This document shows positions 19,239 to 28,137 of a DNA stretch of 64,000 bases, in pieces. Both the position numbers and the translations under genes were made by a program. The notes under the pieces were generated by a model that searched no databases, was not told where the DNA came from, and saw nothing but the letters and a program-made list of their open reading frames with translations. Source of the stretch: Phycisphaerales bacterium (GTDB taxonomy: Bacteria; Planctomycetota; Phycisphaerae; Phycisphaerales; UBA1924); assembly GCA_017642965.1 (NCBI GenBank), contig JAEPOJ010000001.1, forward strand, positions 103,576 through 167,575, in the 5' to 3' direction. Position 1 is the stretch's first letter; each line of letters opens with the position of its first letter.

Positions 19239-19661
19239 ATGGCAAAGAAGAAAGCCACCCGTAAGAAAGCGACTCGAAAGAAAGCCGCTAAGAAAACCAG
19301 CCGGAAGAAAGCAACCAAGAAGAAGGCCACTCGCAAGAAGGCCGCCAAGAAGACCGCGAAGAAGAAGGCGACCAAGAAGAAGGCTACTCGCAAGAAGGCC
19401 GCCAAGAAGACGACCCGCAAGAAGGCCACCAAGAAGAAGGCCACTCGCAAGAAGGCCGCGAAGAAGAAAGCGACCAAGAAGAAGGCCACCAAGAAGAAGG
19501 CAACACGCAAGAAGGCCACCAAGAAGAAGGCCACTCGCAAGAAGGCCGCCAAGAAGACCGCGAAGAAGAAGGCGACCAAGAAGAAGCCAACTCGCAAGAA
19601 GGCAACCCGCAAGACGACCGCACGCAAGAGCACCGCACGTCGTCGCGCCACGAAGCGCTAA
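19239..19661 (+). CDS. Lysine-rich histone H1-like DNA-binding protein
   Basis: A 140-residue protein made almost wholly of Lys, Ala, Thr and Arg in the repeating unit KKATRKKA / KKAAKKT. It resembles the C-terminal tail of eukaryotic histone H1 and bacterial Hc1/Hc2-like or AlgP-like proteins, which bind and condense DNA without a globular domain. The last 20 residues shift from Lys to Arg (KSTARRRATKR). The DNA is correspondingly repetitive (units such as AAGAAGGCCAC), prone to length variation between strains. The ATG is preceded by GAGGAG and a strong promoter, and a terminator follows, so it is a highly expressed single-gene unit. Confidence 0.9.
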   Translation: MAKKKATRKKATRKKAAKKTSRKKATKKKATRKKAAKKTAKKKATKKKATRKKAAKKTTRKKATKKKATRKKAAKKKATKKKATKKKATRKKATKKKATRKKAAKKTAKKKATKKKPTRKKATRKTTARKSTARRRATKR

Positions 19662-19727
19662 AGCGGATCTTCGAGACGGGTGATTCGTTGGCCCGCTCGA
19701 ACCAGAATCTCTCAAACGCGAATAATG

Positions 19728-19760
19728 ACAGGGCCGATCGGAAGATCGGCCCTGTTTTTT
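19728..19760 (+). terminator. Rho-independent terminator after the histone-like gene
   Basis: A 12-bp stem (ACAGGGCCGATC with GATCGGCCCTGT) with a short loop, followed by T residues to 19760. It could work partly in the reverse direction for the gene ending at 19784 because the left flank is A-rich. Confidence 0.9.
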
Positions 19761-19783
19761 CGTCTCATCTGTGCTGCGGAACG

Positions 19784-20269
19784 TCAGGCGGCGGGGCGTT
19801 TCTTGAAGAACCGGTCCACGAGTTCCATGTCGGCGCCCGGGAACGGGTAGTGCGTCTCGAGCCCGCGCCGGAGGGTCTTGAGATCGCAGATCGAGAAGGT
19901 GCAGATGCCGTTGAGACGCCAGTTCACGAAGCGGAGCGAGCGGGCGAGGGTCTCGCGTGCAGCCACCAGCATGATCTCTTCTCCGTTGATCGCGTACGGC
20001 ACAAAGCCGAACTGCCATGCCTGGCGTTTGGTGATCAGTTCGAGGACCTGGGCGGGGATGTCGAGTTCGGCCGGGTCGACCCTTTGTGCGATCATGGCAT
20101 ACTGCACGGCCCAGGCCTGCTCGATCGCGCCGGGTTCGATCCCGAACTGCTCCTCCGCGATGACTCCGAACGGCCTGCCGGACGATCGTTGTGTTTCGAG
20201 AATCTCTACCTGCTGCTCAGGGGTGATGACCCCTTGGAGAACCAATAACTCGCCGAGTCGGATGCTCAT
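19784..20269 (-). CDS. Stand-alone MshEN / GspE N-terminal-like domain protein
   Basis: A 161-residue protein matching the N-terminal domain of type II secretion and pilus ATPases (MshE/GspE). It begins IRLGELLVLQGVITPEQQVEILETQ and continues FGVIAEEQFGIEP, the usual tandem L-G-x-L-L motifs. In ATPases this domain binds the inner-membrane platform, and in MshE it binds cyclic di-GMP; here no ATPase domain follows. It may act as a c-di-GMP responsive adaptor, but the two full MshEN motifs (RLGxxLxxxGxI and its repeat) are only partly kept, so ligand binding is not certain. No pilus or secretion genes adjoin. Confidence 0.72.
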   Translation of the reverse strand: MSIRLGELLVLQGVITPEQQVEILETQRSSGRPFGVIAEEQFGIEPGAIEQAWAVQYAMIAQRVDPAELDIPAQVLELITKRQAWQFGFVPYAINGEEIMLVAARETLARSLRFVNWRLNGICTFSICDLKTLRRGLETHYPFPGADMELVDRFFKKRPAA

Positions 20270-20508
20270 CGAATGCTCCTGCGTCCCGCGGACGGTGCGG
20301 GATGATGTGAACCATCACTTCCTGAGTCGGATCGCACCAGCAAAGAATCGAGTTCAAGCTCGATGTATGGCCATCCTTCTGGGTATCGGCGTGTCCCTCG
20401 CGAGATAACCCGCCCAGAGCGTTCGTGGGCCGAGATTTCGTGTGAAGATCGTTTGCGAGAGAGGTATGAGTCTCGCGCGGCGAAACGCCCGAGAATCCAT
20501 CAGCGGCT

Positions 20509-21855
20509 CTACTTCCCGACACAGAACGTGGCGAAGACACGTCCGATCACGTCGTCTGGAGAGACCTCGCCGACGAGTTCACCCAGCGCGTCGAGTGCTT
20601 CTCTGAGCCCCAGCGCGATGATTTCCGGGTTGTCGAAGGCGTGCGCCGCGTTATCGATGTGGTCGCAGGTGGATCTCAGGGATTCGACCGCGGCGTTGAG
20701 CGCCCGACGGTGACGGGGCACGAACACGCCAATGCCGCCGCCGCTCCCGCGTGACGTCGCGTCCGCGATTGCTCGGCGCAGGACGCCGAGCGTCGAGGGA
20801 TCGAACGCGCAGATGGCGACGGCGGAGCCGAGCGTTGTGCTGCCCGGGAGGTCGCTCTTTGTCCGGACACGGATGACCTGAGCGCCTTCAGGTATCTCGA
20901 ACCCGGCCTGATCGAAACGGCCGGTGGGATCGCACCAGAGCATCGCGTCCGCGTGCTGCATGGTCGACCGGGCCAGCTGCTGGGCCTGTGCGTCGAGCTC
21001 ATCAACGCTGTCCACATCGAGCCCGGCGAGGTCGACAAGCTCAACACGGCCCGCGCCGGGGATCTCGCGCGAGAGATCGAGCGCTTCACGCAGCGCATCG
21101 CGCGTGGTCCCGGCTCGCTCGCTCACGACTGCTCGCTGTCTCCCCAGCAGCGCGTTGAACAGGGCGCTCTTGCCCGCGTTGGGACGCCCGACGAGCACAA
21201 CGCTCGGGTGATCCTGCACCACGCGTCCGCCAGCGGACGCCCCCGACTGGGCCTCGAGCTCGTGGATCAGCTGATCGAGGCGGTTGAGGAGTTCAGCTGG
21301 CGCGATCGGGACAACGTCTTCCTGATCCGAGAAATCGACGCCGGCCTCGACGAGCGCGAGCATCCCCGCAATGGCATCGACCCATGCGCGGCACTGCTCT
21401 CCGTAGCGTCCATCGAGCAGGGCCTGTGCGGCCCTGAGTGCTTCGTCGCGCTGCGCACTGATCCGCAGGGCGATGCCCTCCGCTTCGCTGAGTGTCATGC
21501 GCCCGTTCATGTATGCGCGGGCGCTGAACTCGCCGGGCTGTGCCAGCACGACCCTCGGGTCTCGGAGAACCTCTTCGAGCGCCCTCGAGGAGATCGGCGC
21601 GCCGCCCGGGAGGAGGATTTCGATCGTGTCCTCACCGGTGTAGCTGCGTGGTGCAGGGTACACGAGCACCAGCACCGGCATCGAGAATCGGGCGTCGATC
21701 GCCATGCGTGCGTGGATTGCGCCGCGAAATTCGATCGGGGTATCGAGCAGGTCCCGGGCGACCGCGCGGGTCTCGGGTCCGGAGATGCGGATCATCGCTC
21801 TCGGGGCGCTCCCGGGCGCGCTGCTGATCGCGACGATGGTTGTCCCGGTTGGCAC
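20509..21855 (-). CDS. mnmE: tRNA modification GTPase MnmE
   Basis: A 448-residue enzyme that, with MnmG, installs the 5-aminomethyl-type group on U34 of certain tRNAs. The N-terminal folate-binding domain (TIVAISSAPGSAPRAMIRISGP), the G domain with GRPNAGKSALFNALLG and DLAGL (usually DTAGL/I), and the C-terminal FATFCVGK (FCIGK motif with the catalytic Cys) are present. G4 appears as TKSDL in place of NKxDL. The GTG start at 21855 has GGAGG seven bases upstream. It follows yidC by 24 bases, the arrangement seen next to many replication origins. Confidence 0.95.
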   Translation of the reverse strand: MPTGTTIVAISSAPGSAPRAMIRISGPETRAVARDLLDTPIEFRGAIHARMAIDARFSMPVLVLVYPAPRSYTGEDTIEILLPGGAPISSRALEEVLRDPRVVLAQPGEFSARAYMNGRMTLSEAEGIALRISAQRDEALRAAQALLDGRYGEQCRAWVDAIAGMLALVEAGVDFSDQEDVVPIAPAELLNRLDQLIHELEAQSGASAGGRVVQDHPSVVLVGRPNAGKSALFNALLGRQRAVVSERAGTTRDALREALDLSREIPGAGRVELVDLAGLDVDSVDELDAQAQQLARSTMQHADAMLWCDPTGRFDQAGFEIPEGAQVIRVRTKSDLPGSTTLGSAVAICAFDPSTLGVLRRAIADATSRGSGGGIGVFVPRHRRALNAAVESLRSTCDHIDNAAHAFDNPEIIALGLREALDALGELVGEVSPDDVIGRVFATFCVGK

Positions 21856-21879
21856 GCGCGATCCTCCGCCCCTGAGCGG

Positions 21880-23973
21880 TTACTTCTGGCGTCGGTTGAA
21901 CTCTTTCGATGCCGGGTTGATGGGCTTCACGCCCTTCTCGCGGATCTGCTGCTGAGCCTCTGCGGCCTGCATCATGCGCTGCATGAACCCAGGGCCCTTC
22001 TTGGCCTTCTCGGCCTTGATGTTCTCGATCTCGAGCATGCCGTGCTTCTTCATGTGAGCGCGGATCCACTTGTTCTCGAGGATGCCGACGGTCGAGTTGG
22101 TGATGAAGTAGAGCGCGAGCCCGGACGGAGCGGCGTACATCATCAGCGGGAACATCACGACCATCATGACCTTCATCAGCTTCTGCTGCGACTCCTGCTC
22201 CGGGGTGAGCGACGCGGTCGTTGGCGGGGTGAGGTACTTCTGATGAAGGAACATGAGCACACCCATGAGCAGCGGGAGCAGGTTGACGGAGTCGACCGAG
22301 CCCCAGAGCGGGAAGCTGAAGTGCATCATGCTGGGCAGCGGGATGGCGCCGTCGGGCGCGGCCAGGTCGCTCATGAACCCCCAGTTGCCGAAGCTCTGGA
22401 AGATGCCGTAGAACGCCGGCTCGTGACGCAGCTCGGTGGCGAAGAAGAGCGTCGCGTAGAGCGCGATCCAGACCGGGGTCTGGAGGAACATGGGCAGGCA
22501 GCCGAGCGCGCCTGCGGGGTTGATGCCCTCCTCCTTCCAGAGCTTGGCCATCTCCTGCTGCATCTTTTTGGAATCGTCCTTGTACTTGTCGCGGATGGCC
22601 TTCTGCTTTGGGGCCATCGCCTGCATCTGAACGCTGAAGCGTTGGAGGCGGATCTGTGACCAGCGGGTGATCGGGTGCAGGCAGGCGCGGACAAGGAACA
22701 CGAGGAGGATGATCGAGATCGCCCAGTCCTGAACGATGGAGTGGAACAGGCGGAGAACGTCGATGAGCATGTGCGCGAGCCACTGGAAGGTGCAGGGGGC
22801 GCAGATGCCGCCGAGGTTCGAGACCACCATCTCGGGCATGTTGATCGCCGCGACCATGGGCTCGGCGTTCATGATCTGCTTGTTCCGCAGCCCGGCGTAG
22901 ACGCCCAGGCGTCGCACCGCCGATTCGCCGGGAGCGATCTCCATCTGGGTGGACTGCATGCCCAGCGCCTGGGTCGCGTCGATCGCTTCGGCGAGCGGCT
23001 CGAGCATGTAGCGATCGATGCGTGCGATGCCGCTGAGCAGCTTCTCATCCGCCGAGCTGATCGAGCTGGGGTCGAACACCGGGTGGATGACGACGGCGAA
23101 GTAGCGGTCGGTGAAGCCGATCCAGCTGAGGCGCTGGGCGCCGGGGAGCACGTCCTCGTTGGGCCAGACGAGGCGCTCGCTGGGGTAGGCCTTGCCGAAC
23201 TGGGTGACCTCACGCTTGCCGAGGAGCTTGTTGCGGCTCAGGAGCTCGTTGTCCACCCGCACGCGCATGGAGTTGCCCTGCTGCTCCGGGGGGAGCAGGT
23301 AGCCGTAGCGGATGCGCCGGCGATCGCCGCCGTAGGTCGAATCCGCCTTGGGGAAGTCGTTCATCGCGAGTGTGTTGAGGACCACGCGGGCTGGCGCGTC
23401 GCTCATGTTCTCGATTGTCTCGGTCAGGATGAAGCCGTGGCGCTGCTCGGGCTTGAGCTCGAACCGACGCTCGATGCGGATCTGGGGGTTACCCTGCGCG
23501 TCGTCGATGTAAAGCTCGAAGACGCCGGGACGGATCTCCGTCCAGAGCGGATCGGTGTCGCTGCCGCCGATACCCACCGTGGTTCCGTTGAGGAAGAGCG
23601 AAACCGCGGCGAAGGGCACAGCGCGCTGGTTCGCGTTGTTGACCTGCTCGGACTGGAGGGTGACGTGCTTCTCGAACTTGACCGTCTCGTATTCGTCTGG
23701 CAGCTGGATGGATCGGACGCCGGCCCCGAATGGCGAGAACTCGAGGTAGATCGTCTGCTGCTCGTCGTCGAGATCGCCCAGCGGCGTGAAGCCGTCCTCG
23801 TCCGCCTGCGCCGGACGTACGACGTAGGTCGGGGCGCTGGTGGCGGGTTCGGATTCGCTGGGCGCGGCTGCCTCCTGCGCAAGCACGGCGGGGGTGAGCA
23901 GCGACAGGATCGCTGCGATCAGCAGGGGCATCGCGGTGAATCGGCTGGGATATCGGCAGTGCGTGTGCATCAT
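21880..23973 (-). CDS. yidC: Membrane protein insertase YidC
   Basis: A 697-residue Oxa1-superfamily insertase. It has an N-terminal signal-anchor (about residues 14-32), a large periplasmic beta domain (to about 385), then five C-terminal membrane segments with the conserved LLVFLVRACLHPITRWSQ (hydrophilic-groove Arg), AGALGCLPMFLQTPVWIALY and YAAPSGLALYFITNSTVG. Longer than the E. coli protein (548) because of an extended periplasmic domain and tail, as in other planctomycetes. It sits upstream of mnmE in one operon; rnpA and rpmH, its usual partners, are not seen upstream, where a divergently placed promoter region for clpP begins after the phosphoesterase. Confidence 0.95.
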   Translation of the reverse strand: MMHTHCRYPSRFTAMPLLIAAILSLLTPAVLAQEAAAPSESEPATSAPTYVVRPAQADEDGFTPLGDLDDEQQTIYLEFSPFGAGVRSIQLPDEYETVKFEKHVTLQSEQVNNANQRAVPFAAVSLFLNGTTVGIGGSDTDPLWTEIRPGVFELYIDDAQGNPQIRIERRFELKPEQRHGFILTETIENMSDAPARVVLNTLAMNDFPKADSTYGGDRRRIRYGYLLPPEQQGNSMRVRVDNELLSRNKLLGKREVTQFGKAYPSERLVWPNEDVLPGAQRLSWIGFTDRYFAVVIHPVFDPSSISSADEKLLSGIARIDRYMLEPLAEAIDATQALGMQSTQMEIAPGESAVRRLGVYAGLRNKQIMNAEPMVAAINMPEMVVSNLGGICAPCTFQWLAHMLIDVLRLFHSIVQDWAISIILLVFLVRACLHPITRWSQIRLQRFSVQMQAMAPKQKAIRDKYKDDSKKMQQEMAKLWKEEGINPAGALGCLPMFLQTPVWIALYATLFFATELRHEPAFYGIFQSFGNWGFMSDLAAPDGAIPLPSMMHFSFPLWGSVDSVNLLPLLMGVLMFLHQKYLTPPTTASLTPEQESQQKLMKVMMVVMFPLMMYAAPSGLALYFITNSTVGILENKWIRAHMKKHGMLEIENIKAEKAKKGPGFMQRMMQAAEAQQQIREKGVKPINPASKEFNRRQK

Positions 23974-24007
23974 TCGTTCGTGCTCAGATCAGGATGGGTG
24001 CGCTCGA

Positions 24008-24787
24008 TCAGCGGCCTTCGAACAGTCGCTCACCGAGCCAGTCGTGCAGCTGGGGGATGGCTTTGATCTTGTCCGCGGTGTCCTTGATGTCGTACTCGAC
24101 ACGCACGAACTCGACCTGCCCCGGCGAGAGGATCACGTAGCTGGCGCGTGGGTTGAAATCTCGGGGTTGGCCGACGGACCCGACGTTGATGACGGCCTTC
24201 TCGTCCGCGATGAACCTGAATATGGGCTCATCGCCGATCTCGTTGGGTGGGTAGAAGTCGGGCTCGTTGGAGAACACGCCGGGGACGTGGGTGTGGCCGA
24301 CGAGCGCGACCTGCTGGACCCGATCGAAGATGGCATCGATCTTGTCGGGGGCGTCGTTGACATCATCCGGGAAGATGTACTCGTTGATCGGCCTGCGTGG
24401 TGAGGCGTGTACGGCGAGCACGTCCGTGCCGTCTTCGCAGAGATCCTCGACCTGACGGACCTTGAGCGAGCTGAGGTAGGCGTAGCGGCGCTCGCGCTCG
24501 GCTTCGTCCGGCTCGGCATCGAACTGCTCTCGGGTCCAGAACGCTGCGGCTTCGGCGGTGGCGTTGAAGTTGGTCGGCTCGTAGAGCACGCCGAAGTCGT
24601 GGTTGCCCATGAGTGCCCAGGCACACTTTTCCTGAACGAGGTCGATGCACTTGAGCGGCTCGGGCCCGTACCCGACGATGTCGCCGAGGCAGACGATTTT
24701 CTCGATCCCCCGCGACTCGATGTCCTCGAGGACACTGCGCAGGGCGGTCGCGTTGCCATGAATATCGCTGATGACGGCGGTCGGCAC
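24008..24787 (-). CDS. Calcineurin-like metallophosphoesterase (YfcE/MJ0936-type)
   Basis: A 259-residue soluble phosphoesterase. All metal-binding motifs are visible: SDIHGN (residues 7-12), CLGDIVGYGPEP, MGNHDF, and GHTHVPG, with an added AVHASPRR block. This is the compact two-domain form whose substrates are often cyclic nucleotides, phosphodiesters or dinucleotide polyphosphates; which applies cannot be read here. Translation probably starts at the GTG at 24787 because no in-frame ATG precedes the DIHGN motif. It lies 34 bases before yidC on the same strand and diverges from clpP. Confidence 0.88.
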   Translation of the reverse strand: MPTAVISDIHGNATALRSVLEDIESRGIEKIVCLGDIVGYGPEPLKCIDLVQEKCAWALMGNHDFGVLYEPTNFNATAEAAAFWTREQFDAEPDEAERERRYAYLSSLKVRQVEDLCEDGTDVLAVHASPRRPINEYIFPDDVNDAPDKIDAIFDRVQQVALVGHTHVPGVFSNEPDFYPPNEIGDEPIFRFIADEKAVINVGSVGQPRDFNPRASYVILSPGQVEFVRVEYDIKDTADKIKAIPQLHDWLGERLFEGR

Positions 24788-24918
24788 GACGGATGTCTCA
24801 CAGAATCAAGGGGTTGCGGCTGGCACGACGTGCCCGGGCGCGGGATACAGGAGGGAACAATAGGAGGGCGGGCGGGCTTGTGCAATTCCTTTATTAGACC
24901 CGCGGGGGTGCCGATTTC

Positions 24919-24945
24919 TCGACCCGTTTAAACGAGGCGTATGAT
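24919..24945 (+). promoter_or_regulatory. Possible clpP operon promoter with CGTTTAAACG palindrome
   Basis: TATGAT (24940-24945) is a good -10. A -35 of TCGACC (24919-24924) would give a short 15-base spacer, filled by the perfect palindrome CGTTTAAACG (24925-24934). Both features suggest a regulated promoter, but the -35 is weak and no known heat-shock operator is matched. Confidence 0.35.
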
Positions 24946-25055
24946 GATTCAGGCCCATATGGCCGATGAATCAGGACGACGGGGCGGAGGAACGGGGCTC
25001 GTCACCCCGATCCCGCGACGCCCAGAACGCGTAGACGCATGTCAGGGAAAGACTT

Positions 25056-25661
25056 ATGCCCGCAGCCTCAGTCAGTTACCAACGGACCCGCGAGATGACG
25101 ATCGACGAGCTGCTGCTCGAGAATCGGATTGTCTTCCTCGTCGGGGAAATCAACCCTGCGAGTGCCTCGCGTGTGATGATGCAGATGCTCTATCTGGAAA
25201 ATCAGCGCCGCAACCAGGAAATCAACTTCTACATCAACTCGCCGGGCGGTGCCGTGGACGACACCCTCGCGCTCTACGACACGATGCGGTTCCTCAGCTC
25301 TCCGATCGCGACGTACTGCATCGGGCGGGCGTACTCGGGCGGCTCGGTGCTGCTGACCGCTGGGACCAAGGGTCGACGTTTCATCCTCCCGCACGCGAAG
25401 GTCATGATCCACCAGCCCTACGGCGGGATCACCGGTCAGGCGGAGGACATCCGCCTGCAGGCCGAGCAGATCATCAAGAGCAAGCAACTCCTGACAGACA
25501 TCATCGCCAAGCACACCGGGCAGTCGCCGGAGCAGGTGAAGGAAGACTCCGAGCGTGACAAGTACTTCTCCGCACAGGAGGCGAAGGCGTACGGTCTGGT
25601 GGACGAGGTCCTGACCGAGCCCCCGGAAGAGATGAAGATGGCGGGAGGCAGCAAGAGCTGA
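25056..25661 (+). CDS. clpP: ATP-dependent Clp protease proteolytic subunit (first copy)
   Basis: A 201-residue ClpP peptidase subunit. The catalytic triad lines up as Ser94, His119 (VMIHQP) and Asp168 (ERDKYF), almost the E. coli numbering. The Ser motif is GRAYSGGSVLL instead of the usual GQAASMGAFLL, so the residues flanking the nucleophile differ (Tyr for Ala, Gly for Met). NSPGG and QAEDIRLQAEQI are conserved. The N-terminus (residues 1-13) would carry the short propeptide or axial loop. A second, more canonical clpP follows after 57 bases, so a mixed ClpP1P2 barrel is likely. Confidence 0.93.
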   Translation: MPAASVSYQRTREMTIDELLLENRIVFLVGEINPASASRVMMQMLYLENQRRNQEINFYINSPGGAVDDTLALYDTMRFLSSPIATYCIGRAYSGGSVLLTAGTKGRRFILPHAKVMIHQPYGGITGQAEDIRLQAEQIIKSKQLLTDIIAKHTGQSPEQVKEDSERDKYFSAQEAKAYGLVDEVLTEPPEEMKMAGGSKS

Positions 25662-25718
25662 GCCGGCACCAATCGTTGAACACCCCCACGACACAACACC
25701 GATCGAGGTGAAACACAT

Positions 25719-26336
25719 ATGACCACCCCAAGCGCCCATCTCGTCCCGATCGTGATCGAACAGTCCGGTCGCGGCGAGCGCTCGTACGACATTTATTCAC
25801 GCCTGCTCAAGGACCGGATCATCTTCGTGACCGGCGGTGTCATGGACGACATGGCCAACCTGATCGTCGCCCAGCTCCTCTTCCTCGCGAACGAGGACGC
25901 GAACGCGGACATCCATCTGTACGTCAACTCGCCTGGCGGCTCCGTCACCGCGGGCCTCGGCATCGTCGACACGATGAACTTCATCAAGCCCGACGTGTGC
26001 ACCTACATCATCGGTCAGGCGGCATCGATGGGCTCGGTCATCGCGTCCAACGGCGCGAAGGGCAAGCGTTACTGCCTGAAGAACGCCCGCAACCTGATGC
26101 ACCAGCCGCTGCTCTCGGGCGTGATGGAAGGTCAGGCGACGGACCTTGAGATCGAAGCCAAGGAGATGCTCCGCCTGCGTGACCGCCTGTACCAGATCTA
26201 CGCGGACGCGACCGGTCAGGACAAGGAGAAGATCCATCGTGACTGCGACCGGAATCTCTGGCTCGACGACGGCGAGATGCTCGAGTACGGCCTGATCGAC
26301 CAGGTGCTCGATTCGATGCCGATGCAGGACGACTGA
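25719..26336 (+). CDS. clpP: ATP-dependent Clp protease proteolytic subunit (second copy)
   Basis: A 205-residue ClpP with a fully canonical active site: [13 protein letters not shown] (Ser103), LMHQP (His128) and the DRNLWL segment (Asp177). The N-terminal [25 protein letters not shown] is nearly the standard ClpP start, with fewer changes than the upstream copy. Its ribosome site is GAGGTGA. It is co-transcribed with the first copy and followed by a strong terminator; no clpX is adjacent. Tandem divergent clpP genes are known in several phyla, where the two rings assemble together. Confidence 0.95.
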   Translation: MTTPSAHLVPIVIEQSGRGERSYDIYSRLLKDRIIFVTGGVMDDMANLIVAQLLFLANEDANADIHLYVNSPGGSVTAGLGIVDTMNFIKPDVCTYIIGQAASMGSVIASNGAKGKRYCLKNARNLMHQPLLSGVMEGQATDLEIEAKEMLRLRDRLYQIYADATGQDKEKIHRDCDRNLWLDDGEMLEYGLIDQVLDSMPMQDD

Positions 26337-26353
26337 TCCCGAACCAAACCGCT

Positions 26354-26387
26354 CACGAAAACCCGCGAGTTCGCGGGTTTTTTCGTG
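26354..26387 (+). terminator. Rho-independent terminator after clpP pair
   Basis: Long hairpin: CACGAAAACCCGCGA paired with TCGCGGGTTTTTTCGTG around a two-base loop, with the T tract embedded in the right arm. It is nearly symmetric but no gene enters from the right. Confidence 0.9.
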
Positions 26388-26451
26388 GTGTATAGAAGTT
26401 TGGTATAGTGATTCGGTCCAACACGCACGCACAACAGGAAAGGATCGTGTC

Positions 26452-27048
26452 ATGGAAGTTGCACTCTCGGATCTCTGGCTGCCCATCCTCATCGCAACGG
26501 TCTGTGTGTTCTTCGCCAGCTCCATCATCTGGATGCTGCTGCCGTATCACAAGAAGGACATCCAGTTTCTGCCAAACGAGGAGGAACTGACGGCCAAGGT
26601 CACTCAGATGAACATCAAGCCGGGGCTGTACATGTTCCCGAACTGCCAGGACCCGAAGGACTACAAGGGCGACGAGTATAAGGCGAAATGGAAGGCGGGC
26701 CCTTGGGGCACCATCACGGTGCAGCCCGGGCAGCCGAGCTTCGGGATGAATCTGTTTAAGACGTTCCTCGCCTACCTGGTGATCACGATCTTTGTGGCGT
26801 ACATCACGGCCGCGAGCACGAGAGCCGGAGCGGATTATCTCGCCGTGTTCCAGGTTGCGGGTGCGGCGGGTGTGCTCGGTCACTGCATGGGCGGGCTCGC
26901 CGGCGACTTCTTCCTGGGCAAGCCGACGCGGTTCATCATCACCGGGTTCATCGATGGCGTGATCTTTGCGCTGATCACCGCGGGCGTGATCGCCTCGATG
27001 TGGCCTGCCGCATCATCCGCGCTCGAGGGTACGCTGATCGTGCAGTGA
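26452..27048 (+). CDS. Hypothetical membrane protein, about four helices
   Basis: A 198-residue protein with an N-terminal helix (about residues 7-30), a soluble segment of about 70 residues (KKDIQFLPNEEELTAKV, then GPWGTITVQP), and three further helices (near 101-121, 128-146 and 158-184). I do not recognise the family. An AGGAAAGGA ribosome site precedes the ATG, and a TATAGT box at 26404-26409 could be its -10, though no matching -35 is evident. It is convergent with the oxidoreductase gene ending at 27052, three bases away. Confidence 0.78.
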   Translation: MEVALSDLWLPILIATVCVFFASSIIWMLLPYHKKDIQFLPNEEELTAKVTQMNIKPGLYMFPNCQDPKDYKGDEYKAKWKAGPWGTITVQPGQPSFGMNLFKTFLAYLVITIFVAYITAASTRAGADYLAVFQVAGAAGVLGHCMGGLAGDFFLGKPTRFIITGFIDGVIFALITAGVIASMWPAASSALEGTLIVQ

Positions 27049-27051
27049 GAC

Positions 27052-28023
27052 TCAGTCCATCACGACGAGGACACCGAGATTCGCGGGGTCCTGTGCGGCG
27101 CGCAGGGCCCCGATTGAATCCTCGAACCTGAACCGTTTGGAGACGAGCCCGCTGAGGTCGATCCCGCCGCTCATCATCGCTCGGATCCCCTCGCTGAGTG
27201 AGCCGGAGCGTGCACCGACGACCCTGATCTCCTTGTCCGCGATCAGGGCGTGATTGATCGGGATGCTGCCGTTGCTGCTTGGCACCGGGTGCCCCGCGAG
27301 CACCACGGTCCCGAGCGGGCGTGCCATGCGGATCGCGTCGTCGAACGACTCCGCGGTGCCGGTTGTTTCGATCACGACGTCCTGATCGCCACGCCGGCCG
27401 ACCTGGTCGAGGCGTCGGTGTTTGATGCCCCACTTGGCGCAGATCTCGAGCGGGTCCTGTCGGTTGCTCAGCAGTCGGACCGATGCGTTCTTGCGTGTCA
27501 TGACCTGAGCACAGAGCAGCCCGATCAGCCCGTCGCCGAGGACTGATACAAACGGTCGCCCCTCGATGTGGGCGACCTGCCCGGCGTGGATCGCTCTGGC
27601 GAGTGAGAAGGTCAGCGCGGCCTGCTCGTCCTTGATCGACTCGGGAACCTCGACGAGGTTGCGGGTCTCGAGCGTGAAGCGTTCCGCGAGGCACCCGTCT
27701 CGGTCGCGGAGCCCGAGGATCGCGCGTTGGGGGTCGTGCGCGCCGAGGCCTCTCCTGGCGAGTTCCGAGGCGGGATCCGCGATATCGACCTGGCCGACGA
27801 CGCGTTTTCCGACCCATGAGGAGTCGTCGCAGGCCTCAACCACACCGACGAACTGGTGCCCGAGCACGCCGTTATAGTCGATCTCGCCCTGCGCGACCCC
27901 GAGGTCGGCGTCGCCGATCAGGACGTGGGTGGCGCGGATCAATGCCTGCCCCTTCACGGCGCTTGGCGTGGGGGCATCGGTATCGATGTAGAGCTCGTGG
28001 TTCACTCGTCTGACTGCGCGCAC
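27052..28023 (-). CDS. MDR-superfamily (alcohol dehydrogenase-like) oxidoreductase without zinc ligands
   Basis: A 323-residue medium-chain dehydrogenase/reductase. The fold markers are clear: GVLGHQFVGVVEAC (usual GHE motif), then the Rossmann region with SVLGDGLIGLLCAQ and VVIETTGTAES. The catalytic zinc Cys (normally in G-x-C-G-x-D) is replaced in HVLIGDADLGVAQG, and GHE reads GHQ. The structural zinc Cys cluster is also absent; that region is ARRGLGAHDPQRAILG. It may be a zinc-independent reductase. The substrate is unknown. Neighbours are a HEAT-repeat lipoprotein upstream and a membrane protein convergent downstream, giving no pathway clue. Confidence 0.85.
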   Translation of the reverse strand: MRAVRRVNHELYIDTDAPTPSAVKGQALIRATHVLIGDADLGVAQGEIDYNGVLGHQFVGVVEACDDSSWVGKRVVGQVDIADPASELARRGLGAHDPQRAILGLRDRDGCLAERFTLETRNLVEVPESIKDEQAALTFSLARAIHAGQVAHIEGRPFVSVLGDGLIGLLCAQVMTRKNASVRLLSNRQDPLEICAKWGIKHRRLDQVGRRGDQDVVIETTGTAESFDDAIRMARPLGTVVLAGHPVPSSNGSIPINHALIADKEIRVVGARSGSLSEGIRAMMSGGIDLSGLVSKRFRFEDSIGALRAAQDPANLGVLVVMD

Positions 28024-28137
28024 GGTGATCTCCGCCGGGGGTATTCCCAGTGGTGGTATCGGGCGGATCGGCGGTGGTATTGTGGGGTTTCGCTCGGAGG
28101 CGGGTTTCTCGGACCTTCCGGGCAGGTCTGTGACGGA

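Noticed and set aside
19239..19661. CRISPR-like or satellite repeat in the histone-like gene
   Set aside because: The repetition is coding (Lys/Ala/Thr/Arg codons) without spacers; it follows from the protein repeat.
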